Assembly (NCBI GenBank): GCA_966250385.1 | Contig: CBINHC010000001.1 | Location: 62,001-126,000 of the forward strand | Source of the DNA: DASWTL01 sp966250385 | GTDB taxonomy: Bacteria > Bacteroidota > Bacteroidia > Sphingobacteriales > Sphingobacteriaceae | Direction of reading: 5' to 3' | DNA length: 64,000 nt | Shown here: positions 50,718-60,895 of the stretch, piece after piece | Position numbering within the stretch: position 1 is the stretch's first letter | Layout: every line of letters begins with the position of its first letter | Program-made: the position numbers and the translations under genes | Notes under the pieces: model-generated | Told to the model about the DNA's origin: nothing | The model's input: the letters and a program-made list of their open reading frames with translations, nothing else | Database searches by the model: none

Positions 50718-53708
50718 ATGCAACGGAAACACTTACTCGCTCTGGGTTTGTTTGTTGCGCTTGTTCTTTTGCTTGAATCCGCCTGGGCTCAGACAAAAAC
50801 GATTAGTGGAACAGTCACAGACCTCCAGGATGGTACCCCACTGATCGGGGTATCTGTAAAAGCAAAAAACAGTACTGCCGGGACCAGTACCAATACCAAT
50901 GGAAATTATACAATTTCTGTGCCGGAATCAGTGACCACGCTGGTGTTCAGCTATGTGGGTTATGATGCCAAGGAAGTGGCGATCGGGGACCAGGCGACCC
51001 TGAATGTCACGATGACCGCCACCAGGACTGCTTTGAACGAGGTGGTAGTCGTCGGCTATGGTACGCAGCGGGTGAAAGATGCCACCGGCTCGGTCGCTTC
51101 AGTTGGGACGAAGGAATTCAATAAGGGCGTAATATCAACTCCCGAGCAGTTATTGCAGGGCCGGGTTTCCGGCGTTCAGATCACTCCCGCAAGCGGAGAA
51201 CCAGGGGCGGGGATCACCATCAACATCCGCGGCGCCTCATCCATCCGTAGCGGCAACAACCCTTTATTCGTCATCGACGGCGTGCCGATAGACAATGGCG
51301 GGACTTCAGGCGGCCTCAATTATGGGGCCGAGGCTTCTGCCGCCAGGAACCCGCTCGCTTTTCTGAATCCCGCGGACATCGAAAACATCAGCGTGCTGAA
51401 GGATGCTTCCGCCGCTGCGATTTACGGATCCAGGGGCGCCAACGGCGTGGTCCTGATCACAACGCGGAAGGGTGCCGCAGGGCAGGGGATCCAGTTCTCT
51501 GCCGCAACGAGCGTTTCCTCCGTCGCCGACCGGTATGATATCCTGAATGCCAGGGATTTTCTGGACCTGGCTGCCCGCGCAGACGCCAATCCGGACCTGA
51601 TCAACCGTGGCGCCAACACCGACTGGCAGGATGAGATCTTCGAAACCGGTGTTTCGCAGAACTATAACCTCGGATTCGGCGGCTCCAATGCATCTTCCAA
51701 TTACCGCCTGAACCTGGGATATGAAGACCAGAACGGCGTGGTGAAGAACTCCGGCCTGCAGCGGCTGACCGGACGGCTGAACGCCTCGCATTCCGTACTG
51801 AAGGATAAGATCCGGTTTGATCTGTCCTTCACTGCGTCCAATGTGCAGAACCAGTATGCGCCGATCACCGACGCTGCCGGTTTTGAAGGCAGTCTGATCG
51901 GTGCCGCCATTTCTGCGAACCCGACCTATCCCGTCCGCAACCCCGACGGCAAATTCTTTACTCCTGATGAAAATGCCCGGTACTCTTCCAGCTTCAGGAA
52001 TCCGGTGAACATGATGGAAATGATCGACGATACGGACGATATCAACCGGTATCTGGGCAGTATCAGCGGTACCTGGACGATCATTCCTGCACTGATGTAC
52101 AAGGTGAATTTCGGAATCGACAATTCAAAAAGTAAACGGGAAACCTGGCTCAGCCGTGAATTACTGGGCTACACCGGCACCCAGAACTTCCGGGGTATCG
52201 ATGTGGTCGCGGTCACCGGAAACGGCCGGGGCGTGGTCCAGAATCAAAAGTTACGGTCGAGCCTGATCGAGCATACACTGACGTACGACAACAAGTTCGG
52301 TGTACACGCCTTCAATCTGCTGGGAGGTTTCTCCTATCAGAAATTCAGGAATTACGGGTATAACGATATGGCATGGGGTCAGAACGATCTGAATGCCATG
52401 CCGAACAGCCTCAGTTCATTTGCCAGCAGGCTGCCGGGTACCTTCGGCGACAGCACCAAGTATGAACTGCAGTCCTATTTCACCAGGCTGAACTACAGTT
52501 ACAATGATAAATACCTGTTAACTTTCACTTTCAGGGCGGACGGCTCCTCCAAATTCGGCGAGAACAACAAGTACGGCTATTTTCCCGCTGCGGCCTTCAA
52601 ATGGAAGCTCATGAATGAGAGCTTTGTTCCCAAGGTATTCGATGACCTGAGCCTGCGCCTGAACTACGGACTTACCGGAAACCAGGAGTTCCCGGCCTAC
52701 GCTTCCCTGGCCATCAGTCAGAGGCAGCTGGTCGACCGCGTGGATATCATCACCAATGCGAGTCCGGACCTGAAATGGGAGACCACCACGACTTACGGTG
52801 CCGGCCTGGACATCGGATTGCTGGGCGGCAGGCTGTTCGGAAGCGTGGACTACTTCTACCGGTCCACCGAGGATCTGCTGTTCCTGCAGGATTACGCCCA
52901 GCCTTCGGCAGCCGTCCGAAGATGGGTGAACCTTCCCGGAAAAGTCGTAAACAAAGGGGTCGACCTGGGAATCACCTTCGGTGCCATCGATAAGGACAAG
53001 TTCTCCTGGGAACTGGTCTACAACGCCACCATCCTGGATAACCTGGTCAAAGACTTCGGAAACCGGAACGTCAACACCGGAGATATTAACGGGCAGGGTC
53101 TGACCGGGGCCTATTCGCAGGTAATCCGCAATAACTACCCACTCGGCTCATTCTATGTACAGCGGTTCCAGGGATTTGATCCGCAGGGTTTTGCCATGTA
53201 CCAGGACCAGGGGCTGAAGTACGTAGTGGGCAGCGCCATTCCTAAATTTACTACCGGTCTGACCAATAACTTCACCTTCGGAAATTTCAATGCGAGCATC
53301 TTTCTGAATGCCTCCACAGGGTTCTACGTGTACAACAATACCGCCAATGCGCTCTTCCTGAAAGGCAGCCTCAAGAACGGCCGGAATGTGACCTATGATG
53401 CGGCCAACAGCCCGGAAAATCCGTTGAATTCCGGCAGCGTGTCCACCCGGTTCCTCGAGAAAGGGGACTTCCTCCGGTTAGCCAATGCAACGCTCGGCTA
53501 TACCTTCAATATGGAGGCTGCCAGGGCGGTAAAGAGCCTGCGGGTATCCCTGTCCGGCCAGAATCTGTTTCTTATCACCAACTATTCCGGCCTGGATCCC
53601 GAGATCAATACGAACGCAGCGATCAATGAAGTGCCTTCCCGCGGCATAGACTATACCGCGTATCCGAAGGCGAGGACCTTTACCCTGAGTTTAAACGCCG
53701 GATTTTAA
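50718..53708 (+). CDS. SusC/RagA-type TonB-linked outer-membrane protein (1)
   Basis: 996 residues. Signal peptide to SAWAQ, carboxypeptidase-D-like front domain (about 25-110, ISGTVTDLQDGTPLIGVSV), TonB box-plug region with GTQRVKDATGSVASV and VLKDASAAAIYGSRGANGVVLITTRKG, then a 22-strand barrel. It moves a substrate bound by its SusD partner (53719) through the outer membrane. Strong paralogy to the second susC in this window, starting from the signal peptide. Substrate not deducible; no polysaccharide lyase or hydrolase lies alongside. Confidence 0.95.
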   Translation: MQRKHLLALGLFVALVLLLESAWAQTKTISGTVTDLQDGTPLIGVSVKAKNSTAGTSTNTNGNYTISVPESVTTLVFSYVGYDAKEVAIGDQATLNVTMTATRTALNEVVVVGYGTQRVKDATGSVASVGTKEFNKGVISTPEQLLQGRVSGVQITPASGEPGAGITINIRGASSIRSGNNPLFVIDGVPIDNGGTSGGLNYGAEASAARNPLAFLNPADIENISVLKDASAAAIYGSRGANGVVLITTRKGAAGQGIQFSAATSVSSVADRYDILNARDFLDLAARADANPDLINRGANTDWQDEIFETGVSQNYNLGFGGSNASSNYRLNLGYEDQNGVVKNSGLQRLTGRLNASHSVLKDKIRFDLSFTASNVQNQYAPITDAAGFEGSLIGAAISANPTYPVRNPDGKFFTPDENARYSSSFRNPVNMMEMIDDTDDINRYLGSISGTWTIIPALMYKVNFGIDNSKSKRETWLSRELLGYTGTQNFRGIDVVAVTGNGRGVVQNQKLRSSLIEHTLTYDNKFGVHAFNLLGGFSYQKFRNYGYNDMAWGQNDLNAMPNSLSSFASRLPGTFGDSTKYELQSYFTRLNYSYNDKYLLTFTFRADGSSKFGENNKYGYFPAAAFKWKLMNESFVPKVFDDLSLRLNYGLTGNQEFPAYASLAISQRQLVDRVDIITNASPDLKWETTTTYGAGLDIGLLGGRLFGSVDYFYRSTEDLLFLQDYAQPSAAVRRWVNLPGKVVNKGVDLGITFGAIDKDKFSWELVYNATILDNLVKDFGNRNVNTGDINGQGLTGAYSQVIRNNYPLGSFYVQRFQGFDPQGFAMYQDQGLKYVVGSAIPKFTTGLTNNFTFGNFNASIFLNASTGFYVYNNTANALFLKGSLKNGRNVTYDAANSPENPLNSGSVSTRFLEKGDFLRLANATLGYTFNMEAARAVKSLRVSLSGQNLFLITNYSGLDPEINTNAAINEVPSRGIDYTAYPKARTFTLSLNAGF

Positions 53709-53718
53709 TTAATCGACC

Positions 53719-55254
53719 ATGAAAAGACTTTATAATAAATTATGGATTCTGTTCGGTGCAATTTCGCTGTTGGCGATGGGTTGCACCGACCTCGATGAGG
53801 AGCTGTACGGGTCCCGGTATGTAGATACCAGTTCGACCGCCTCCACATCTGACCTGAATAGTGTGTACGCCCAGCTGAATGGTTTCGCGGATCAGGCCAA
53901 TACCGGTTATTCGATGCAGGAGCATACCACGGACGAGCAGCTGGGGCCTACACGAGGAACCGACTGGGATGACTTCGGCGTATTCCGCGAGTTACACCTT
54001 CATACCTGGGATGCATCCCACAGTCAGATTTACGATACCTGGAATAACCTGAATATCGGCGTGTACCGGGCGACCCTGGTGGCTGATCGCGGTGCTGATA
54101 ACCAGATCAAGGCCGAGGCCCGGTTCTTAAGAGCCTGGTTCATGTATAATATTGTGGACCTTTTCGGCAAGGCCCCTTTCCGTGACCCTGACGATGCGCC
54201 GGACGTCAATCCCCAGGTATTGTCCAGGGTCGAGGCCACCAATTTCATCATCGAGGACCTCAAGTTTGCCGAGGCTAATCTGACCGTGCCGGGCACTGCC
54301 GGCAAGGCATCCAGGGAAGCGGCCGAATTTCTGCTCGCTAAGGTGTACCTGAACCGGGCGGTATTTAATCAGGATCCCCAGAGCCCGGCCGGACCGTTCA
54401 CCTTTGCCAAGTCCGATATGGACAGCGTGATCTTTTATGCCAATGCAGTGATCGGTACCGGTAAATACCAGCTCGACCCCAACTATTTCGACAACTTCAA
54501 ATGGGATAACTCCACCGCTTCTTCGGAACTGATATTCGTACGGGAAAACTCCGACACTGAGCAGCCCGCCAATACCCGGAACCGGACCTACATGGGAAAT
54601 CACTATAACCAGACGCCAAGCGGCTGGAACGGCTTCACCACGCTGGCTGACTTTTACAACAGCTTTGAGGACGGTGATCAGCGGAAGGGCGGACCGCTGC
54701 CCGGATTCACTGACCGACTGGGTCAATGGGCCGGATTCAACATCGGACAACAGTATGGTCCGGGAAATGTAGCGCTGCAGGACCGGAGCGGAAATCCCCT
54801 GATCTTCACACCGGAGGTGAACCTGAGTTACGCTACTGAGTCTCAGGGTATCCGGGTGACCAAATACCCGCTGGATCCCGACCACCTGGACAACAGTGCC
54901 AACGACTATGTATTTTTCCGGTACGCTGACCTGCTCCTGATGAAGGCAGAAGCGCTGCTGCGCGGCGGCGGCCCCGACCCCATGGGCCAAACCCCGCAGG
55001 CGATCGTCAATTCCCTCCGCTCAATCCGCGGAGCATCGCAGATCGGTGCGGTGGATGAGACCGTTATGCTTGCTGAACGCGGCCGTGAGCTGTATTACGA
55101 GGGCTGGCGAAGGAACGACCTGGTCCGGTTCGGAAAGTTCAATGATCCGACCGATCAGCGGCCTCAGGCATCTGCGCCTACACGGGTGGTCTTTCCGATA
55201 CCTCAGCGGGCCGTGGATACGAATCCGAATCTTGAGCAAAATCCCGGATATTAA
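53719..55254 (+). CDS. SusD/RagB-type surface lipoprotein (1)
   Basis: 511 residues. Lipobox LAMGC (Cys22) followed by acidic TDLDEE, fitting surface export of lipoproteins. SusD pieces: AEARFLRAWFMYNIVDLFGKAPF (TPR part) and the C-terminal ERGRELYYEGWRRNDLVRFGKF with FPIPQRAVDTNPNLEQNPGY. Starts 10 bases after susC, so translated together. Ends at a strong terminator facing the DUF4142 gene. Confidence 0.95.
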   Translation: MKRLYNKLWILFGAISLLAMGCTDLDEELYGSRYVDTSSTASTSDLNSVYAQLNGFADQANTGYSMQEHTTDEQLGPTRGTDWDDFGVFRELHLHTWDASHSQIYDTWNNLNIGVYRATLVADRGADNQIKAEARFLRAWFMYNIVDLFGKAPFRDPDDAPDVNPQVLSRVEATNFIIEDLKFAEANLTVPGTAGKASREAAEFLLAKVYLNRAVFNQDPQSPAGPFTFAKSDMDSVIFYANAVIGTGKYQLDPNYFDNFKWDNSTASSELIFVRENSDTEQPANTRNRTYMGNHYNQTPSGWNGFTTLADFYNSFEDGDQRKGGPLPGFTDRLGQWAGFNIGQQYGPGNVALQDRSGNPLIFTPEVNLSYATESQGIRVTKYPLDPDHLDNSANDYVFFRYADLLLMKAEALLRGGGPDPMGQTPQAIVNSLRSIRGASQIGAVDETVMLAERGRELYYEGWRRNDLVRFGKFNDPTDQRPQASAPTRVVFPIPQRAVDTNPNLEQNPGY

Positions 55255-55278
55255 CAGGGGAGTTCAGGGTCAATAAAT

Positions 55279-55313
55279 GCCAGGAGCCCGGTCGAAAAAA
55301 CCGGGCTCCTGGC
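55279..55313. terminator. bidirectional terminator between susD(1) and the DUF4142 gene
   Basis: 14-bp stem GCCAGGAGCCCGGT (55279-55292) with 55300-55313, A-rich loop; lies between convergent stops (55254 and 55339). Confidence 0.88.
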
Positions 55314-55338
55314 GTAAATAGGGTACAGGAAGGCGGGG

Positions 55339-55860
55339 CTACGGATTTACGGCAGCCTTAAGAGCCTGTGCGCCCTCCAGGTGCGTGCGCAATGCCGGCA
55401 GTTTGGCCTGGGCCCAGGCTCTGAGATCCGGATCATCTACGTCATCTTCAGCGTCGTCGAACAGATCTACCGCCTCCCGGTGAGATGCGACCATCAGGTT
55501 CGCGAATTCCCGGTCAAACGCATCTCCGGTCAGTGGTGTCAGAACACCCAGCTGCTGCTGGTGCTGAGCAAGCAGATCAGCAGGCAGGGTCAGGCCCTTC
55601 TGTGTAGCAAGGTTCGAAAGTTCTGTTCCGGTCGCAGTGTGTTCAGTGACCATCATTTCGCCAAAGGTCCGTACGGCGGCGCTTGCGCCCTTCTGCTGCG
55701 CCTGCTGCCCGGCCTGGATCTCTAAGGTATTGCTGCTGGATGCCTGTGTTACAAAGGACTGCCGGTCCATCGGCATATCGTCATCGTCATCATCATCGCA
55801 TGCCTGGAACAACACCATGCTGCCGAGCAGCAACATTAAAAAAATACTCCACTTCTTCAT
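55339..55860 (-). CDS. DUF4142 lipoprotein with poly-aspartate after the lipid cysteine
   Basis: 173 residues: signal peptide with lipobox LFQAC (Cys21), then seven Asp in a row, then a helical DUF4142 domain (about 35-170, AVRTFGEMMVTEHTATGTEL, ANLMVASHREAVDLF), a ferritin-like bundle with histidines and glutamates but no proven metal chemistry. The acidic run right after the cysteine is like the lipoprotein export signal that sends Bacteroidota lipoproteins to the cell surface. It is inserted, on the opposite strand, between two susCD pairs. Confidence 0.88.
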   Translation of the reverse strand: MKKWSIFLMLLLGSMVLFQACDDDDDDDMPMDRQSFVTQASSSNTLEIQAGQQAQQKGASAAVRTFGEMMVTEHTATGTELSNLATQKGLTLPADLLAQHQQQLGVLTPLTGDAFDREFANLMVASHREAVDLFDDAEDDVDDPDLRAWAQAKLPALRTHLEGAQALKAAVNP

Positions 55861-56220
55861 ATCCGTTTCTTTTGGTTTGGATGTAGCCCTGAAAAACCCT
55901 GCCAGACTTTAAGAACAAAATGTTTTTTTTGCCTGTTACGATATGGTATTTCATCTGGCGAAATTGTGTTAAGCGGAAGCAGAAATGTGAAAAGGTTGCG
56001 GAGCTCCGTGTCCTTCATGCGGAACACCGCTGCCCCGCCGTAATCCGGGCGGTTCTGAAGCGTGTAAGCCGGGCATGGCAAGTCGCTTATATGGGTCAGC
56101 CCCAGGACAGTATCCTTGTCTTGGAGGAATTTTTTTCGGGTGAAAAGTGGCCTGTATTCAGTCCTGAAAGTGTTTCTCTTACACTATAGGTTTTTTTGTA
56201 AAAAAATCTTTACAGAAATA
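55861..56220. other. intergenic region between the DUF4142 gene and second susC
   Basis: About 360 bases carrying two divergent upstream regions. No promoter could be fixed for the DUF4142 gene. A plus-strand frame at 55920-56189 and a minus-strand frame at 55857-56081 show no features and are not supported. Confidence 0.55.
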
Positions 56221-56251
56221 TTGTTTCTTCACATGAAATAGAATAAGTTTG
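56221..56251 (+). promoter_or_regulatory. promoter of the second susCD pair
   Basis: TTG (56221-56223), 20-base spacer, TAAGTTTG (56244-56251); 28 bases before the susC ATG. Confidence 0.72.
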
Positions 56252-56279
56252 AATCAACCAATTTATTAAACCAAACTAT

Positions 56280-59246
56280 ATGCGATTAAAACATTTACTC
56301 TCAATGAGTTTGTTTGTTGCGCTTTTCCTGTTGTTCGACCCTTCGTGGGCTCAGACGAAAACTATCAGCGGAAAAGTCACAGACAAGCAGGATGGATCTC
56401 CACTGATCGGCGTATCTGTAAAAGTTAAGAATAGCAGCACAGGAACCAGCACGGATGTAAACGGGTCGTTCAGTCTGACCGTTCCTGAAAATGCATCGGC
56501 CCTGGTCTTTACCTATATCGGGTATACGACCTCAGAAGTTTCAATTGCGGGCAGGAATACTGTTAACGTCAGTCTTGCGACCGATCAGACGGCGCTGAAT
56601 GAGGTCGTGATTGTTGGTTACGGAAGTCAGAAAAAAAGCGACGTTACAGGGGGCGTAACCTCCCTGGGGCCGAAGGATTTCAACAAAGGCGTGATCAATT
56701 CTCCCGAGCAGTTGCTTCAGGGCAGAACAGCCGGCGTGCAGGTGACACCTGCCAGCGGTGATCCGGGTGCGGGTATCAATATCCGGATCCGCGGTACCAC
56801 CTCGATCCGAAGCGGGAACAACCCGTTGTTCGTTATAGACGGTGTGCCGCTCGATGGCGGGAATATCACCGACGGGGCGTCCGATTTCGGCGCTGGAAAC
56901 ATGTCTGCCAGGAATCCGCTGAGCTTCATGAACCCGGATGATATTGCGAATATAACCGTGCTGAAAGACGCTTCGGCCGCTGCCATCTATGGCGCCAGGG
57001 GTGCGAACGGCGTTGTGCTGATCACCACCAAGAAAGGAACTGCAGGAAGCCAGAGCCTGAGCTTCGCTACTTCCCTGAGTGTCGCCAATACGCTGAAGAC
57101 CTATGATATCATGAACGCTGGCCAGTACCTGAAGCAGGCAGAAGCTGCCGGCGGCGACGTGGCCGTACTGAACAGAGGCTCCAATGTAGACTGGCAGGAC
57201 CAGATATTCCGTCCGGGAATCACCCAGAACTACTCGCTGGGATTCGGCGGCGGAAATGACAATACCCTGTACCGGTTCTCCGGATCTTACTCGGATCAGG
57301 AAGGTATCATCGAAAATTCAGGCCTGCGGAGATTCACAGGGCGGATGAACACCAGCCATGAGCTGTTCAATGATAAGGTGAAACTGGAGCTGCAGCTCAC
57401 TGCATCCCAGGTCGACAATCAGTATGCACCGCTGGGGGACGACGCCGGTTTCGAAGGCAACCTCCTTGGAGCGGCGCTGCAGGCCAACCCGACCATTCCG
57501 ATCTACGATCCGACCATCCCCGGCGGATTCACACAATCAAGCGATTTTCGTAATCCGGCAGCTATGCTGGCCCTGATCAACGATAATGACCGGGTTAACA
57601 AAGTTCTGGGTAACCTGGGTGTCACCTGGAACATCGTGAAGGGACTGCAGTATAAGGTGAACGTGGGTATTGATAATTCGAATGCCACCCGGAAGACCGG
57701 AATCAGCCGTTTACTCCATTTCAGCGGAATCAAGGATAACGGACGAGCCGTGCTGCAGAACCGCGAGGTCTATTCGAGCCTGATCGAGAATACGCTGAAT
57801 TACAATACAACGTTTGCGACTGATCACAGCGTAGACCTCCTGGGAGGTTTTTCCTACCAGAAATTCAATAACGGCGGGTTCTATACTCAGGCGCAATACT
57901 TTCTGACCGATGAGGTTCCGTATGTCGACAATTTCGACGGGGTGAACAATGACGGCAGCAACAAGGCATTCTCTGCGGGTTCTTACCGCGGCGGAAGCGA
58001 GCTCCAGTCTTTTTTCGGAAGGGCCAACTACGGCTTCAGGAACAAGTACCTGCTGACTGCTACCTTGCGGGTAGACGGGTCATCCAAATTCGGAGCTAAC
58101 AACAAGTACGGTTATTTTCCTTCATTCGCTGCGGCATGGAGACTTTCCGAGGAGAGCTTCATTCCGAAAGACGTCTTTTCGGACCTGAAGCTGCGGGTCG
58201 GATACGGTATCACCGGTAACCAGGAGTTCCCGGGCGGTATCAGCCGGGCCGTATTCCAGACCAACTCTTCGGGGTCCCTGACTCAGCGGAACAACCCGAA
58301 TCCGGATATCCGCTGGGAGGAGACCGCACAGTTCGGTGTAGGCGTTGACTTCGATATTCTGAACGGCCGCCTGGGCGGTAATATTGATTATTTCGACAAA
58401 ACAACTTCGAACCTGTTAACCCAGGTATACTATGCCCAGCCGGCTGCTGTAGATTACAAATGGATCAACCTTCCGGGCCATATCAAAAATACCGGTATGG
58501 AGGTGGCCCTGACCTACCGGGCGCTCACCAATACTGCCCTCAAGTGGGAAATTGCCGGAAATATGACCTACCTGCAGAATGAAGTCACCGATTTCGGCAA
58601 TACCATTATCCCAACCGGTAATATTCACGGACAGGGGCTGACCGGGGCATATGTTCAGCGGATTTCAAACGGCCTTCCCCTGGGTGCCTTCTACCTGCCT
58701 ACATTTGCGGGGTATGATGCCAACGGCCTGGCAATCTATCCGAATGACGGTGCTTTCTCGTTTGCAGGTTCAGCGCTTCCGAAATATTCATTCGGTCTGA
58801 ACAATGCATTCAGTTACAGGAATCTAAGTTTCAGTGTGTTCCTGAACGGATCCACCGGGTTCTATATTTACAACAATACGGCCAACGCTTTATTCACCAA
58901 GGGAAGTCTGAAAAACGGCCGGAACGTCGTTCTGGGCGAAGCTTCCAGCCCTGAAAGCGCACTCAACGCTCCGGAGGTTTCGACCCGTTTCCTGGAAAAA
59001 GGAGATTTCATGCGGATCAGCAATATGAGCCTGGCTTACCGGTTTCCGATGACCGGAAGCAAGTACTTCAAAGGCATGAGCCTGAGTTTGACCGGCCAGA
59101 ACCTCGCGTTGTTCACCAACTACACCGGGGTTGATCCGGAGGTCAATACCAACAAGGCCCGTGACGGTGTGCCGTCGCTGGGAATTGACTACACCTCTTA
59201 CCCAACCGCACGGATGTTCTCGCTGGGTGCAAGCTTTGACTTTTAA
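56280..59246 (+). CDS. SusC/RagA-type TonB-linked outer-membrane protein (2)
   Basis: 988 residues, paralogue of the 50718 gene. Shared: LKHLLSMSLFVAL-type signal ending SWAQ, ISGKVTDKQDGSPLIGVSV front domain, NPLFVIDGVPLDGGN, VLKDASAAAIYGARGANGVVLITTKKG, C-terminal TSYPTARMFSLGASFDF. Differences cluster in the barrel loops, where substrate choice would lie. Followed by its own susD after 18 bases. Substrate unknown. Confidence 0.95.
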   Translation: MRLKHLLSMSLFVALFLLFDPSWAQTKTISGKVTDKQDGSPLIGVSVKVKNSSTGTSTDVNGSFSLTVPENASALVFTYIGYTTSEVSIAGRNTVNVSLATDQTALNEVVIVGYGSQKKSDVTGGVTSLGPKDFNKGVINSPEQLLQGRTAGVQVTPASGDPGAGINIRIRGTTSIRSGNNPLFVIDGVPLDGGNITDGASDFGAGNMSARNPLSFMNPDDIANITVLKDASAAAIYGARGANGVVLITTKKGTAGSQSLSFATSLSVANTLKTYDIMNAGQYLKQAEAAGGDVAVLNRGSNVDWQDQIFRPGITQNYSLGFGGGNDNTLYRFSGSYSDQEGIIENSGLRRFTGRMNTSHELFNDKVKLELQLTASQVDNQYAPLGDDAGFEGNLLGAALQANPTIPIYDPTIPGGFTQSSDFRNPAAMLALINDNDRVNKVLGNLGVTWNIVKGLQYKVNVGIDNSNATRKTGISRLLHFSGIKDNGRAVLQNREVYSSLIENTLNYNTTFATDHSVDLLGGFSYQKFNNGGFYTQAQYFLTDEVPYVDNFDGVNNDGSNKAFSAGSYRGGSELQSFFGRANYGFRNKYLLTATLRVDGSSKFGANNKYGYFPSFAAAWRLSEESFIPKDVFSDLKLRVGYGITGNQEFPGGISRAVFQTNSSGSLTQRNNPNPDIRWEETAQFGVGVDFDILNGRLGGNIDYFDKTTSNLLTQVYYAQPAAVDYKWINLPGHIKNTGMEVALTYRALTNTALKWEIAGNMTYLQNEVTDFGNTIIPTGNIHGQGLTGAYVQRISNGLPLGAFYLPTFAGYDANGLAIYPNDGAFSFAGSALPKYSFGLNNAFSYRNLSFSVFLNGSTGFYIYNNTANALFTKGSLKNGRNVVLGEASSPESALNAPEVSTRFLEKGDFMRISNMSLAYRFPMTGSKYFKGMSLSLTGQNLALFTNYTGVDPEVNTNKARDGVPSLGIDYTSYPTARMFSLGASFDF

Positions 59247-59264
59247 TGTAAACAGGATAGAAAA

Positions 59265-60812
59265 ATGAAAAAACTGATCATATATTCTGCTATTGGGACT
59301 GTTCTTCTCGGGACCAGTAGCTGCTCTAAATTAGAGGATAAGACCTACGACGCCATTTCGCAGGAAACGGTGGAAGGCGGCGGAGCCGGCTCTATTGACC
59401 CGGTCCTCGCCCTGCAGGGAGTTTACGACCAGCTCAATGACTTTTCGGACCAGGGCGGCGTGTACGCGCTGATGGAGCATCCGACCGATGAGATGATGGG
59501 ACCTACACGGGGAACCGACTGGGGTGATTTCGGCGTATGGCGGAAGCTGCACCAGCATACGTGGGACCCGTTGCACCAGACCGTGAATGATGCCTGGGAC
59601 CGATTGAACCGCGGTGTTTTCCGTGCAACACAGACCATTTCCTTTGCAGGTTCGAATACTCAGGTCAAAGCTGAGGCGAGCTTCCTGCGTGCCTGGTTCA
59701 TGTTTCACGTACTGGACCTGTTCGGGCAGGTTCCTTTCCGGGAAGTTACTGACGGAGCCGAGGCGAATCCAAAGGTTCTGAGCCGGGCTGAAGCGCTCGC
59801 CATGGTGATCCAGGATCTGGAATTTGCGGAAGCTAACTTACCGAACGGCGCAGCCGGTAAGGCCAATAAAGCGGCAGCCCAGGCGCTGCTTGCTAAGGTC
59901 TACCTGAACAAGGCGGTGTATACCGCTGCGACGCTTGGCGGACCGTTTACGTTCGAGAAGGCCGATATGGATAAGGTGATCGAGTATTGTAATAAGATTG
60001 GAAACAAGTCCCTGGCTCCGGCCGGACAGTATTTCAGCAATTTTCACTGGGATAACACCATCCTGTCCCCTGAGATCATCTTCTCGATCGAGAACGTCGA
60101 AGGTGCAGTTCGGGGGAACACCCAGAACCGTTACATGATGACCCTGCACTATAATCAGGCTCCAAGCGGCTGGAACGGGTTTACCACGCTGGCCAGCTTC
60201 TACAAGTCCTTTGACAGCACTGATGAGCGCCTTGGCGGCGATTACCCGGGACTGACCGACAAGATCGGGCTGAAAGCCGGATTCCTCGTGGGGCAGCAGA
60301 AAGGTCCGGGCGGCGTGGATCTGAAGGATCGCAGCGGGAACCCGCTGCAGTTCACCGAGAACGCCAATCTGCTCTTTGCGCAGGAAGCGGACGGAATCCG
60401 GGTGATCAAGTATCTTCCTAAACCGAACGCAACGAATACCGGACATAACGACCAGGCGGGTAACGATTATATCTTCCTGCGGTACGCAGATGTGGTGCTT
60501 ATGAAGGCCGAGGCCATTTTCCGGGGCGGAACGGATCCGATGGGTGAAACAGCGCTCGGACTGGTGAACAGGATCCGGTCACTGCGTAATGTCGGCGACC
60601 TGACCGGCCTGACCGACAAGGACCTGCTGGCGGAACGCGGCCGGGAGCTGTACTGGGAAGGCTGGAGAAGGAACGACCAGATCCGGTTCGGCACGTTCAA
60701 CGAGCCGGTGGATCAGCGTGAATCGAAATCCGATCCGTCCAAAACGATCTTCCCGATACCTCAGCGTGCGGTCGATACCAACCCGAACCTGGTTCAGAAT
60801 CCGGGCTACTAA
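59265..60812 (+). CDS. SusD/RagB-type surface lipoprotein (2)
   Basis: 515 residues with lipobox LGTSSC (Cys20). Same pieces as the first SusD: AEASFLRAWFMFHVLDLFGQVPF, ERGRELYWEGWRRNDQIRFG, FPIPQRAVDTNPNLVQNPGY. Pairs with the preceding susC. A hairpin separates it from the VCBS-repeat gene, which may belong to the same transcript. Confidence 0.95.
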   Translation: MKKLIIYSAIGTVLLGTSSCSKLEDKTYDAISQETVEGGGAGSIDPVLALQGVYDQLNDFSDQGGVYALMEHPTDEMMGPTRGTDWGDFGVWRKLHQHTWDPLHQTVNDAWDRLNRGVFRATQTISFAGSNTQVKAEASFLRAWFMFHVLDLFGQVPFREVTDGAEANPKVLSRAEALAMVIQDLEFAEANLPNGAAGKANKAAAQALLAKVYLNKAVYTAATLGGPFTFEKADMDKVIEYCNKIGNKSLAPAGQYFSNFHWDNTILSPEIIFSIENVEGAVRGNTQNRYMMTLHYNQAPSGWNGFTTLASFYKSFDSTDERLGGDYPGLTDKIGLKAGFLVGQQKGPGGVDLKDRSGNPLQFTENANLLFAQEADGIRVIKYLPKPNATNTGHNDQAGNDYIFLRYADVVLMKAEAIFRGGTDPMGETALGLVNRIRSLRNVGDLTGLTDKDLLAERGRELYWEGWRRNDQIRFGTFNEPVDQRESKSDPSKTIFPIPQRAVDTNPNLVQNPGY

Positions 60813-60848
60813 TCGTTGATTTAATTCAGAACATTCGTTAATTTTATA

Positions 60849-60873
60849 ACATAGCGGGCTTGTCCCGCTATGT
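60849..60873 (+). other. hairpin between susD(2) and the VCBS gene
   Basis: ACATAGCGGG (60849-60858), loop CTTGT, CCCGCTATGT (60864-60873); no U run, so more likely an attenuating or mRNA-stabilising hairpin than a full stop. Confidence 0.7.
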
Positions 60874-60895
60874 CCGTTTATACCTCTTGCCATTC

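Noticed and set aside
55920..56189. 89-codon frame upstream of the second susC
   Set aside because: No features; it occupies the region needed for divergent promoters.
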